Source: Odontocerum albicorne (Eukaryota; Arthropoda; Insecta; Trichoptera; Odontoceridae). Taken from it: a stretch of DNA of 64,000 nucleotides. The DNA lies in contig OX463842.1 of the NCBI GenBank assembly GCA_949825065.1, positions 3,853,191 through 3,917,190 of the forward strand, written 5' to 3'. Shown piece by piece: positions 1 to 11,100 of this stretch. Every line of letters begins with the position of its first letter. The first letter of the stretch is position 1. The notes beneath the pieces are model-generated. The model was not told where the DNA came from. It saw only the letters and a program-made list of their open reading frames with translations, and searched no databases. The translations under genes were made by a program, and so were the position numbers.

Positions 1-298
1 ATATTGAACGGCGTGTAGCGATAGGAAACAATGTAGCACTATAACATATATACTCGAACCAGGCAGTATCAAAACCTGCTAAGATGATAGTCCATAATAT
101 TATTTTGGTGCCAACTTTAAAATATGGGAATGAAACGTGGACGTGTAAATAACTTAAAGGTCCCGAATAAACGCTGTAAAAATGCGTGCCGACAATGTAT
201 GACAAAATATCTTTTCACTCTTAGGCCGTTTTATATCTAAATTAATGTATTTTTGTAGTTACAATAATATAAAAAAAGCTTTTTAGTCTTGTTCTCAC
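1..298. other. No feature recognised
   Basis: AT-rich sequence without an ORF, repeat match inside the window, or splice-bounded open stretch that I can identify. Confidence 0.5.
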
Positions 299-319
299 TT
301 GAGGCTTAATAAACATATT

Positions 320-512
320 TTTGGTGGGTTAGAGAAGATTACCGCACGGCAGTATTTCCACAAGGTTGTGCTGTATGTAAAGAAAGTGTTATACATGATT
401 TGCTCGGGCGCTGTTAAAGCTGCCAGGCGTGATTTGTTTGATATTAGGGGTTTCGAGCCCAAAGTGAGAGCGCCCTTCAGGAGAGTTTGCTGTCTAAATG
501 GTGCTATTTAAA
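320..512 (+). repeat. Dispersed repeat: SINE/LINE-B-like tail plus repeat-D end
   Basis: The left part (about 325-385) resembles the tail shared by SINE-1 and LINE-B (GATTACCGCACGGCA-like). The right part (456-512) has a B-box-like GTTTCGAGCCC followed by GAGAGTTTGCTGTCTAAATG. That end recurs at 18475, 20878 and 33838, and beside the satellite at 50631. No protein is supported. Confidence 0.55.
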
Positions 513-604
513 ATTGTCCTTTGAATTAAATTATATATTACATGTTATAAATTCTTATAACGCTTCCAAGCAACACTAAAATAATGCTATCCAAAATTCT
601 ACCT

Positions 605-740
605 AGCGAAAAACTGCAACAGATTAAGCCTACCGATCATCTTGCCATCGGGACTTTGGGTTTGATCAAACTGTGTAATTTCTGTAGAGCAATAGCTTGT
701 ACATTGAAAAAATACACGCACAGATGTCGTCCATCCGCAA
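605..740. repeat. Degenerate dispersed repeat, related to 31110-31250
   Basis: Words such as ACTGCAACAGATTAAGCCT, TTGCCATCGGGACTTTGGG and a CACGCAC..TGTCGT(C) stretch recur in the same order at about 31125-31250. Family unknown; similarity judged by eye. Confidence 0.45.
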
Positions 741-824
741 GATAGCTAAAGATCTTACTCAACCACGAGAGATGAAAATGAATGGCGCGGATCACAGTTG
801 AACGTGATGTGGAAAGAGGGAATG

Positions 825-866
825 TGTTCCTCGATTTACGTACGTACGTACGTAAATCGAGGAACA
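825..866. repeat. 42 bp perfect palindrome
   Basis: Positions 825-845 are the exact reverse complement of 846-866, with a central run of ACGT steps (CGTACGTACGTACG). There is no loop, so the strand could extrude as a 21 bp hairpin. No ORF or known element end was matched to it. Confidence 0.9.
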
Positions 867-1257
867 TGCACTGACTTTGTAAAACAATGCAAATCAGTTC
901 ATGCGAACTAAAGAAAACAAAAAAAAACATATTGATATTATTGTATTATATTATCGTGTAATCAAAAGATCCCTCATTCATAAAAGCTTATTTATAAATC
1001 ACAAGCTCTAGAGTATATTTCTTTTACCTTCATTGTTTAATGTTTTTCAGAAAGTAGTTTCTTATATGTTATCTTTGATAAATGCTGTTAGGGCAAAATG
1101 TAAAACCACAAATGTAGTCAATGTTATGCCATGAACATCAAAATTCAACATACGAGTATTTTGGAACAGCCTACTCGTACAACAGAAATACTCGTATGCA
1201 AGATTTGTCAAATCAAATCTCCAATGTTTTTTTCTGTATAATCCTTATTCGTATCAG

Positions 1258-1391
1258 GTATCTCCGACGTTGGCGATCACCAGAACAAACGCCAGAAGAA
1301 TCGACCCCTCAACGCCTTGAACTTCCGTCCAGTCACAAATGTTACCTTACTGAAACACTATCTAACCTCAATGGCATTAGAAGACCTCTGA
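1258..1391 (+). other. Weak candidate terminal exon of an upstream gene
   Basis: A 3' splice-like site (TTCGTATCAG, ending 1257) precedes an open stretch. In one frame it reads SDVGDHQNKRQKNRPLNALN and continues to a TGA near 1391. Composition is less AT-rich than the surroundings. It matches no family I know, and chance is a real alternative. Confidence 0.2.
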
Positions 1392-1732
1392 TGTCTTCTA
1401 TGAACTTTCAAAGAAGAAAATTATTGATAATCATTAAAAAAGGAGACTCCAGTTGCTATTTAGAAATAATTGGGTGCGTGCTATCAGTCTTCTTCAAATT
1501 CGATGGAACAGCAAGGAAACGGATAGTTTAGTTCCTGTACTTGACGAAACATGCAACAAACGTTACAAATATGATCCGCATAAGATTTATCAGAAGTAAA
1601 ATATATTGTTGCTTCCTCAGGACAGTTAGAACGGGATGCTGAATGCAACTAATGATTACCTAAGACAGGACCTTCCTAGTAGCATTAAGCAGTGTGATCA
1701 TGTCAATTTGATGGTAAGACGTAGAAGGTCAT

Positions 1733-1888
1733 ATTTTTTACTAGACATGATCCAAATATTACACCTAACGAACGTTTACCAGACATGACCCAAATATTAC
1801 ACCTAACACACTTTTACTAGACATGACTCAAATATTACACCTAACGAACTTTTACTAGACATGACCCAAATATTACACCTAACGAACT
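1733..1888. repeat. 38 bp tandem repeat, 4 copies
   Basis: The word ACATGA recurs at 1745, 1783, 1821 and 1859, exactly 38 bp apart, within units containing CAAATATTACACCTAACGAA. Confidence 0.9.
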
Positions 1889-2034
1889 TTTTAAATCAAA
1901 AAAAGTTTTATCGATACCACTTATAATATGTGTATGTATGTGTATGATATATATGAGTATCATGCAATTACATACATATGTTACGGCAATTTAAAATAAA
2001 ATACTTTTGATAGAGAAGCTATCATACGGTCTGG

Positions 2035-2625
2035 GCTATTCTTATAGCATCCTGCTAGTCGATATGCATCCCCACCAATATTCTTATAGCATCCTCCTAG
2101 TTGATATGAATCCCCACCAATATTCTTATAGCATCCTCCTAGTCGATATGAATCCCCACCAATATTCTTATAGCATCCTCCTAGTCGATATGCATCCCCA
2201 CCAATATTCTTACAGCATCCACCTAGTTGATATACATCCCCACCAATATTCTTATAGCATCCTCCTAGTCGATATGCATCCCCGACAATATTCTTATAGC
2301 ATCCTCCTAGTCGATATGCATCCCCACCAATATTCTTTTAGCATCCTCCTAGTCGATATGCTTTCCCACCAATATACTTATGGCATCCTCCTAGTCGATA
2401 TGCATCCCCACCAATATTCTTATAGCATCCTCCTAGTCGATATGCATCCCCACCAATATTCTTATAGCATCCTCCTAGTCGATATGCGTCCTCACTAATA
2501 TTCTTATAGCATCCCCCTGGTCGATATGCATCCCCAACAATTATAATAGCATCATCCTAGTCGATATGCATCCCCACAAATATTACTATAGCATCCTCTT
2601 AGTCGATATACATCTCCACCAATAT
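2035..2625. repeat. 42 bp minisatellite, about 14 copies
   Basis: Unit carries TATTCTTATAGCATCC then CTAGTCGATATGCATCCCC. Because 42 is divisible by 3, one frame stays open for 163 codons as a 14-residue repeat (SILLVDMHPHQ core). I regard that ORF as an artefact of the period. The last three units are more divergent. Confidence 0.92.
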
Positions 2626-2831
2626 TTTATGCTTTTGTTATCAATATAAATGTATGCTTTTCTTATCAAAATAAATATCCTTTATTAATATCAATAACTT
2701 AATATAAACGTAACTTGTAAGGAAAATGCTTTCATCCAGCAGTTGAGTAACCCAACATCAACAAGTGAAATGTTTTGACGTTGCAAAGCAACTTACAAGT
2801 GATCCCACCATGTGTTTGGTATTTTTGTAAA

Positions 2832-2966
2832 TATTATTATTCATTAAAATTCAATTCTTCTTATTCCATGTAAGCATTGTATCACTACTGACAACTCTAA
2901 GTACTTTTCTGGTAACTTAAGAGTCATAAATTAGCTTTGAATCGAAAAATTATTAAAATTAATATT
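2832..2966. repeat. Left copy of a ~130 bp direct duplication around a MITE
   Basis: Shares CCATGTAAGCATTGTATCAC, AAGAGTCATAA and the AAATTAATATTAA end with 4179-4310 in the same orientation. The TTAA-A MITE at 2965-4177 lies exactly between the two copies. Confidence 0.75.
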
Positions 2967-4177
2967 AAACTTTCCCATCCGGTGCTAAAAAAATCGTGTT
3001 TCCCAGTGCTTTGTATTCTATACACATCAATACACATGTAAAAATGAGCGATTTAAAATCGGAAAAATAAGAATATTCATAGCCTATCGCTTAAATTTGA
3101 AGTCAAAAGTGATCATAATTAAAATTAAATTGCTGAAAACATGAAAAAACATCAGCCGACGTTCACAAAACGGGCGAAGCGACCACCTCAAATGAAAGAC
3201 CGCGAGCTACTTAGACGGGACTTGGAACACAAACACTGTGTATGTTATACCTCGAAGGAAGGAACAACTGTGAACTGAGATTCTATTTCTTGCGTTCCCA
3301 TATCCCGAAGTAGAGTGAGAGTGAGACGTGAATAGCGTCGCTTCCTCACGCATAGCGATTTTTAGAATGAATATACTTACGTCACACACCGGCACACGTT
3401 CGATTGTATTGATGAATTTATACCGGATTTTCATAAAATATATCTGATGTGGCCGATAAGTGCTAATTATTATTAATATTATTTTTTCGTTCTATGCGTT
3501 AATGTATTACGGAGGAATATCTAAAATCTGAACCCAGTATTTATTATATTTATAGAGTTATTTATGACGGTTAACCTGAGGTGGTATATGTGGGTTTACT
3601 TTTTATTTTGTTTTCTGCCATACGTTTTTGTTTTTTTTTTTCCTTTTTTATTATTATATATTTATTCTTTAATCTAGATATGCGGGGGTGTGGGATGGAA
3701 GCCCCCTGATGCCCTTGCGGTCGGGCTCGCCCTACATTGGTGGGGTGTATCTCGGCCGTGGGAATGTTTGTGGGATGAGCCCGGACCTTTTGGTGTACTC
3801 TCTTTTGAATCTATTTTTTTTCTTTTTTGTCATCTACTATATTTATTTTCTGTGTTTATTTTTTTGTATATATTCCTGTTTCTACGTGTTTAAGGGTGTG
3901 GGCTGAAAAACATCTGGTGCCCCCGTGGCTGGGTTCGCCCTATATTGGTGGGGTGTATTTTGGCCGAGGGGATGCTATTAGATGAGCCCAGACCTTTTGA
4001 TAGCTTCTGTGTCTGACGTATTGTCTGCAATTTATGTGTTTTAGAAGTGTTATTCAGGTGTGATCTTGTACATACTATGTTGCTGTCAATAAACCTAATA
4101 TTTATTTATTTATTTAGATATTAAAGTTTTGAGAAGCAATGTGTACTAATTTTCATCACAAGGACAGGAAGGGTTAA
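2965..4177. mobile_element. TTAA-A MITE, copy 1, split by a LINE 3' end
   Basis: Flanked by TTAA (2965-2968, 4174-4177) with ends CTTTCCCATCC and GGACAGGAAGGG. The interior aligns with 49689-50305, including GAGCGATTTAAAATCGG and GTGGCCGATAAGTGCTAATT. A LINE-C 3' end interrupts it at about 3558-4115. There is no transposase ORF, so it is a non-autonomous piggyBac-type (TTAA) element by inference. Confidence 0.75.
3558..4115 (+). mobile_element. LINE-C 3' end inserted in TTAA-A copy 1
   Basis: Matches 11735-11955 and the right part of 42355-43645: GGTGTGGGCTGAAAAACATC, TATATTGGTGGGGTGTAT, and the end CTATGTTGCTGTCAATAAAC followed by a TTTA-repeat tail. An earlier ~200 bp half repeats the same motif (3680-3800). 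MITE sequence resumes at AGATATTAAAG after the tail. Only untranslated 3' sequence is present. Confidence 0.75.
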
Positions 4178-4178
4178 A

Positions 4179-4310
4179 GATTATTATTAATTAAAATTCA
4201 TGATAAATTCAATTATTCTTTTTCCATGTAAGCATTGTATCACTACTGACAATTCTATTAAGAGTCATAAGTTGTCTTTGAATCCAAACATTATTTAAAT
4301 TAATATTAAT
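4179..4310. repeat. Right copy of the ~130 bp direct duplication
   Basis: Partner of 2832-2966; it keeps an uninterrupted AAATTAATATTAATG where the left copy meets the MITE. Confidence 0.75.
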
Positions 4311-4479
4311 GTAAGTTAAAATAATATCAGTCTTCTTATCAACATGATTCGATTAAAGTATTGGTGAAATAATTAAATAACACAACTTTTTTTCGTTATA
4401 AAATATGTGTTTTATTGTTGTCATTCTATTTGGTAATATTTTGTAATATACGTACATGTATTGAATTTAACAATTTATT

Positions 4480-5171
4480 TATTATTACACATGATATGAA
4501 ATATACATAATTTGCGAAAAAACAACAGGTTACTTAATTTAGACATACATTATTTTAATGGATCTGGGTTTGTCGCCTTTAATTTGTCGTATCCCCAGTA
4601 AACTAGGCTTTATCTCACTGAGGATATTTAGCATGAAAAAATAAATCGATACTTCTTTGCAATTTTTGATTACACAAAAACAAAACTCCGTTGCACGTTC
4701 TCATCAACCTGACAAACAGTGACACTCAATTACAACTGGAAACATCATGCGGAATCAAACTCTTCACACATCATCACTCCAGAAAGACCAAACTTGTTCA
4801 TCCCATAATATACCGCACACAATCATAAAAATAAAAACAAAAGTAATACCAAAAATGAACCCAAAATGAAACAAAAATTAAAGCAAAAATATTCATCCTA
4901 TAATATACCGCACACAATCACAAATACAAAACAACAAGAAGAAACCCACACTCAAGATCCCACACAAATCTTTTCCACACGTCATTCATCCTGAAAGCCC
5001 AAGTACTCAAAATCCTGTCGCAAAAACAACCACGCTCCGATCGACTGTCTAAATGGTTTTCCTTCCTTTATCTTTATTGAATTCGGCACGCCATTGTACG
5101 TCATGGGAGCCAAGTAAGCATATTGCCTTTGGGCAAAAGAAGTTTTAACTCTAGGGATGGTGAACATTTCA
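4480..5171 (-). mobile_element. LINE-L, 3' end of a reverse-transcriptase ORF and its 3' UTR
   Basis: On the minus strand the ORF ends at 4982. Its tail reads TIPRVKTSFAQRQYAYLAP then YNGVPNSIKIKEG, the typical C-terminus of jockey/CR1-like LINE polyproteins (VPRVRT..GKRS..GP..YN.LP). AT-rich 3' UTR-like sequence continues to about 4480, though that end is uncertain. The ORF is cut at 5171 by RTE-G and resumes at 6091. Confidence 0.7.
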
Positions 5172-6090
5172 GTACAGACAAATGAGTCAACTCTAGAGAA
5201 GTGTGTAAGAGAATCCGGAGTACAGACAAATGGGTCAATTTTCTACAAATCAAGCCAAATACTGGGCTACGCGGATGATATTGACATTATTGGTAGATCC
5301 CCACAAGCAATGATGGAGACATTTGTTCAGTTGGAGAGGGCCGCAAACAGAATGGGACTTCGCATCAACTCCGATAAGACCAAATATATGATAGCCACTA
5401 AAGCACCCCGTAATAACCAGACACCTACCACGATTAATATAAGTTCTCATACAATAGAACGTGTAAACACCTTCACCTACCTGGGATCCATAGTGACAAG
5501 TGTTAATGATGCATCTATCGAGATTAAACGTCGAATATTCATGGCAAATAGATGCTTATTTGGTCTGAGAAAACACCTTATATCTCGGTTGTTGTCCAGA
5601 AGGACAAAACTTACCATTTATAAGACACTGCTACGACCTGTCCTCACATATGGGTCTGAATGCTGGGTATTGAGTAAGAAGAACGAATCTTCCCTTCTAA
5701 TATTTGAAAGAAAAATACTCAGAAAAATATTCGGACCCATACAGGAAAATGGATCTTGGAGAGTGAGATATAATGAGGAGTTATACAGCATATACAAAGA
5801 GCCCAACATTATAAAATACATCAAAATTGGGAGGCTACGTTGGGCGGGGCATGTAGCAAGAATGGGAGAAGAGGAAATGCCTAACAAAGTACTCTTTTCC
5901 AAGCCCCAAGGAAGACGTAGCGTGGGCAGACCAAAGCTTAGGTGGATGGATGGGGTGCAGAATGATGCAAACGTGATTGGCATCAGGGGCTGGAGGAGTG
6001 CATCTCAGGATAGGGGGGAATGGCAACGACTGCTGGAGGAGGCCGGGGCCCACAGTGGGCTGTAGTGCCATTGATGATGATGATGATGAT
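5172..6090 (+). mobile_element. RTE-G: 5'-truncated RTE-like retrotransposon with RT C-terminus
   Basis: An open frame runs from before 5172 to TAG at 6063-6065. It contains the reverse-transcriptase catalytic box LGYADDIDIIG, INSDKTKYM, the thumb-like LRPVLTYGSECWVLSKK, then RLRWAGHVARMGEEEMP and GRRSVGRPKLRWMDGV. The N-terminal endonuclease and fingers are missing, so it cannot move by itself. The 3' tail is a GAT repeat. A 12-16 bp direct repeat (GGTGAACATTTCA at 5159-5171 and 6094-6106) flanks it as a target-site duplication. The apparent ATG at 5157 lies in that duplication and is not a native start. RTE clade is inferred from the short 3' tandem tail. Confidence 0.9.
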
Positions 6091-6165
6091 GATGGTGAAC
6101 ATTTCATTATTTGCCATGGGTGTCATGTGTCTCTGCTGAGTCTGCAATAATATAGTACATGCATA
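6091..6165 (-). mobile_element. LINE-L, ORF segment beyond the RTE-G insertion
   Basis: The minus-strand reading QTQQRHMTPMANNEMF runs directly into TIPRVKTS of 4982-5167 once RTE-G and one target duplicate are set aside. It degenerates upstream of about 6165. Confidence 0.6.
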
Positions 6166-6207
6166 ATTTACAAATATAAATTTTATTTAAACAATTACTT
6201 AGTAATT

Positions 6208-6360
6208 ATTAGTTCTGTTTTACTGTGTCTTCATGTTAGTTGAAGATACACATTTGTAATGTCAATAAGTTTAAGTATCGGAATTAACTTGTCTTATGAG
6301 CTATTGATCATATTATGTTGTGTAAAAGACACTGTTGTGTCGTGAATCAAATAAACAAAT
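6208..6360 (+). mobile_element. LINE-J-like 3' UTR fragment
   Basis: Shares CTTCATGTTAGTT, GTCAATAA.TTTAAGTA and AGACACTGTTGTGTCGT with the 3' end of LINE-J at 13860-13989. The 55436-55760 region is closer still (AACTTGTCTTATGAGCTA). Confidence 0.6.
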
Positions 6361-6362
6361 AG

Positions 6363-6412
6363 AAGGGCGAGCCCGACCGCGAGCATACCATATGTTTTTC
6401 AGCCCAAACCTT
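6363..6412 (-). mobile_element. LINE-C 3' UTR scrap
   Basis: The reverse strand gives GGGCTGAAAAACATATGGT and GGTCGGGCTCGCC, as in LINE-C at 3690-3930. Confidence 0.55.
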
Positions 6413-6609
6413 ATTTCTCACCTCGCATTCTTTCAATGGACCTTTCCCGTGAATTTCTCTACGACCAAATATGAATGTTCATAAAAAAGATATTCATGAT
6501 TTTTAAATATCAAATTAGAAATATGTGCACTAGTGAGATGCACTCTGTTAACGAGTTTCATTATCAATAAATTATAAACGAGGCATAAAATTTTATTTTT
6601 TAATGTATG

Positions 6610-7285
6610 TTTGTGTGTCTAAGATTTATTTTCAACCTACGAAAGTACGATCATATAATTTCATACCAGAAGGCGTTGAAATGGTTGATAATAGAAATAT
6701 ACGCCAAATTCACATACTGTCTCTATTGTATAATATACTTAACTGTCCCCCACCCCCTCTTATATCGCTGAAAATTTTGAGGGTCTTTCCAATCATGGAG
6801 TAGCGCTACGCTCAAACAGAGATTGGCTATTGGCCTTTCCAGTTCACCGCTCCTCTTTTTTTACGTCGTCCTTTACTGTTCATGCAGTGACATTCTGGAA
6901 TTAGTTTCAAATCAATATAAGACTTGCTCCGTCCTTGGCATGATTTAAGAAGCGACGGAAAAAACTCTTAATTTCTAGTCATTAAAGTAACGTGTTTCAT
7001 TACGGATTTTTATTTTCCTTTCCTTTCCACCATCCCTTCCTTTCATTTTGATTGGTGATATCTCACTTTATATGAAAAAGAATGTTCGGGTGATTGTCCG
7101 TCTTTGTGGGGTTCGTGGGCATATGATCACGTATGTGTTTATGGATTTCGTGAGGATGAATATTCATTTGAATGATTTATGCGACCACATAACTTGCTTC
7201 ATTTACTTTTGTCTGGTTGGATGGAAGAGATTGCCGCCTGGCAATAAGCCCGCCTGATTGTATTTGCAATAAAAGTGTTAAATAA
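6610..7285 (+). mobile_element. LINE-B copy 1, RT C-terminus and 3' UTR (decayed)
   Basis: Aligns with 57118-57828 from GTGTCTAAGATTTATTTTCA through CGTCGTCCTTTACTGT to the 3' end. That end holds GATTGCCGCCTGGCAATAAG and the tail AATAAAAGTGTTAAATAAAT. Several frameshifts break the ORF. Confidence 0.85.
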
Positions 7286-7946
7286 ATACATAAATATGTT
7301 TGCTAAAAAATTGTATTACCATATGAAGAAAAGACAAAACATCAAAAGTCAAGCTCATTATTTTTTTTTTAGACTAACTTAATCATGTAATGAAATTCAC
7401 ACCCTTTTTCAAGCTATAATTTCATAAAAGTTTTAACAAAGAGTTTTCATAAATAAAGTACGGGAATAATAATGAAACAAAGAATTACTAAGAAGTGAAA
7501 TTCAGGTCAACACAATAAAAATTGTCATATGTATGCATAATTGGTAGTGACATATAAAATCATATAACTTTGTTCAAACCGAAGGTTGTATTTTATATAA
7601 AGGAGATAAAAGACTTTTCCTTTTATTTTATTATCTCTTCAAATTTATCTCTGCATATAAAGAGATATTAATCAGACAATCGGTACTTGTTAACTAGTTT
7701 AGTTTCACTCCCTCGCGTTTAAGTACATATTATCTTGTTACATTATCAAATTATAAAACAAAATAATCATTTTATTGAGAAATAATTAAAAAAAAAACAG
7801 TCATTGTTGACACATTAAAATCATTTCCGTTTTATATATTTGTCTTATATTTAAATTATTTTTCGTTTTAATATTGCATTTTTTTTGTACGGTACTAAAA
7901 ATATTTGGTTAATTTTTTTTTATGACGGTCTTTAATATTTATCTGA
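7286..7946. other. AT-rich sequence upstream of exon 1
   Basis: No repeat match recognised. It should hold 5' UTR or promoter if exon 1 is the first exon, but I see no TATA, Inr or splice acceptor convincing enough to call. Confidence 0.4.
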
Positions 7947-8141
7947 ATGGCTAATAACCAGGTACTGTCGAGAAATATGGAGGATTTTCAGGAGCGAAAT
8001 ACAGGAATACCTAATGAGGCTTTCTCAGATGAGACTTTTAATGAAGTTGTGCTTCAGAATCCTGGACTAGTGGATAGCAGGAAATATCATTCGGATACTT
8101 CGTTAACTGGACAAAAGACCCAACAACCAATCGATGATAAT
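7947..8141 (+). CDS. Otop: Otopetrin exon 1 (N-terminal cytosolic part)
   Basis: Opens with ATG (MANNQVLSRNMEDFQ) and reads 65 codons to DDN before the donor AATGTAAGTT at 8142, leaving phase 0. The segment is hydrophilic and acidic with no membrane span, consistent with the variable cytosolic N-terminus of insect otopetrins. Assignment to this gene rests on orientation, a good donor and phase agreement with exon 2. No conserved motif identifies it. A LINE-B copy begins about 48 bp after the donor. Confidence 0.65.
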
Positions 8142-11100
8142 GTAAGTTACCTTTTACATTTTATAATTTTTATTAATTACGTATAACACTGGACAAATTA
8201 CTTCTTCAAAATGTGTGTCTAAGATTCATTTTCAGCCTACGAAAGTACGATCATATAACTTCATACCAGAAGGCATTGAACTGGTTGAATGTTAGAAATA
8301 GACGCCAAATTCACATACTGTCTATATTGTATAATATCCTTAACGGTCCCGCCGCATCCTCTTATTTCGCCGAAAATTTTCAGCGTCTTTCCAATCATGG
8401 ATTAGCGCTACGCTCAAACAGATATTGTTTCTAGGTCTTTCAAGTTTACCGCTCCTCTTTTTTTACGTCGTCCTTTACTGTCCATGCAGTGAGACTCTGG
8501 AATCAGTTACAAACCAATATAAGACTCGCTACGTCCTTGGCATGCTTTAAGAAGCGACTGAAAAACCTCTTAATTTCTAGTCAGTAAAATAACGTGTTTC
8601 AATTCTAATTTTTCTTTTCCTTACCTCTCCACCATCCCTTCCTTTCCTTTTGATTGATGATATCTTACTTTATATGAAAAAGAATGTTCGGGTGATTGTC
8701 CGTTTTTGTGGGGTTCGTGGGCATAGGATCACGTATGTGTTTATGGATTTCGTGGGGATGGATAGTCATTTGAATGATTTTTGCGACCACGTAACTTGCT
8801 TCATTTACTTTTGTCTGATTGGTTGAAAGAGATTGCCGCCTGGCAATAAGCCCGCTAGATTGTATTGCAATAAAAGTGCTAAATAAATAAAACACGATAT
8901 TTAAAACAAAATAGGCACGCACGATGCTATTTCCATGCAAATTATATTTGCGTCAGCTTAAATTTCATTGGTTGGTTATATCCAATAATGTAGCTTTGTA
9001 AAAAAGATATAGTTTGAGGTTATCAATGACCTACGATGAAATACATGCCATCTCGCTGTGTCCCTTTAAAATAAGCGACAGAGGACAAATGTCCAAGCTT
9101 TTCTATTCATGCACACAACTCTCGCTTTGTCCACATCCATTCATCTTGTCATACATGTCTACCTATATCTCATACTTCTTACCTTTACCTCGATTAATTT
9201 TTTCGACTTTATCCTTCCATTCTTTCTTCGGTCTATCTCTTCCTCACTTTCCATGGATGAAATAAATAATTAAATATTCGCGCATACTGTACAAATTTTA
9301 TATATTATTTGGAAACTTGAATGTTAATTTTAGACAGTCTAGAGCAGCCATTAATTTAGACACTAAAACAATTAAAAAAAATATTGTAACAAATTCGATG
9401 ACCTCATTGACTTAATTTTTATGTTGCCTGTTTTCTTAGCGCAGTTTGCGAATTCAATTTCCGTAGGAATCCAGAATTATTAAAAAAATATTCCAGTCCG
9501 GTTTTCACTTAAAATTTCTTAAACAGCTTTCTGGTTGATTGAAAGATATTGCCATATGGCAATAAGCCTGCCAGGTTGTACTGTAAACAATTAAAATAAA
9601 TTATAATGCAATACAATTTCGTTAGGGCATATAAAATAAAGGAATGAAGAAAAACAAAACAAATATCAATTGCAAATATAAGTGGAAAGCGTGAAAGAGG
9701 AAGACCAAGAAAAGTATAGTTGGATCAAGCGAATGAAATTTTGAAAGAAGAAAACGTTGAATGTCAGAAAATTCGTAGAAGTTGTATGACAAGGTGTATG
9801 GGTGTGAAAAAGGCTAAGGATGTGTGTCGAAATTGGAAAATCTGGCGGTCTATTTTCTCTGTCTACCCTGACAGACCTGATGATATGTATGTATGAAGCG
9901 TTGTATCATGGATTCTTGAAAGTGAATAAATAAAGGGAACCTGTATTTAACACAGTTTTTTATCCTCGTTTGAAGTCAGGTCTTCAAGGCAGCGTGCGCC
10001 ATATTCTACAATCATGGCTTGTCGATACATGGATATTGACATATTCAATATATTTTGTTATCGTTGATATCTACGTGATATGATCTTCCCCTATAAAAAA
10101 GACCCCCGTGGCCTAGTTGGTAAGACGCTTGTCTCCCAACTCGGAGATTGAAAGTTCAATTCCCGTTGGAGTCCAGATTTTTTTTCAATAAAAATAATCC
10201 AGTTTGGTTTTCACTTAAGGCCTCTTGAACCTCGTTCTGTTTGGTTGGAAGATATTGCCACATGGCGATAATCCCGCCAGGCTGTAGTATATACAACGAA
10301 AGCATAATACAGTACAATAGAAGAGGGAAAGCATATTTGTCGAGGTAGGAAAGTCTGGCACACTGTCATCTCTGTCTATACCCTTTGGGAAATGACCTGA
10401 TGGTATGTATGCATGTGCAATACAATTTGTGAAATCATTCAATTCTACATAAAATATACTTTTTTTGCAATATGTAATATTAGCATTATTTAATTGAATC
10501 GATCAAAGTCGACGTGGTGACGTATAAAGCGTCTAAAATTCTCAGATAACGTAAACCTACTTTAAACATCGTAAAAATTAATAACAAATGCATTTTGTTT
10601 TTTTTATATTTTTCATATATTGATAACACTTATTAAACAATTTTAATATATAACATGTCTTGAATTGATGACAGTTATATAAAATTAATCCGTTAATTCT
10701 TTTTAAATGGCTTCTTTTTTTACTACTTATGATAGAATATTACAAATTTATATCGTTTCTATAAAAAAATTAACAAAAAAGTACAAGCAAATAAAAATTA
10801 TAAAACAACTTCTTTTCCGTGGATATAGATAACCACTTCACTAAGCAAGGCCTATACCGAAGTGGTCTCATTATTTGATCCATATTGGTCTAAAGTACTG
10901 AAAACACTGAAAAAGCTGAAATATTCCCACCCTTAAATCGCAAGTTAACACGTTCATTATGTCGTGTAGTTCATGACTGAGCATCGTGATAACCTTTGAC
11001 TAGTCCTCTCCATCCACCCCTGCACTCTGCGGCTCAAAGGTCTATTGTTAACAATAGTCCAGTTGCATATTTTACTTAGTCAGTCCAACGCATTGGGATT

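Noticed and set aside
2007..2498. 163-codon ORF with a 14-residue repeat
   Set aside because: It coincides with the 42 bp minisatellite; the open frame follows from a period divisible by three, and units drift without codon bias.
5618..6107. Antisense ORFs of 121 and 90 codons
   Set aside because: Shadows of the RTE-G reverse-transcriptase frame on the plus strand.
10101..10175. tRNA gene
   Set aside because: A and B boxes are present but the acceptor stem does not close and the sequence continues into a SINE body with further copies.
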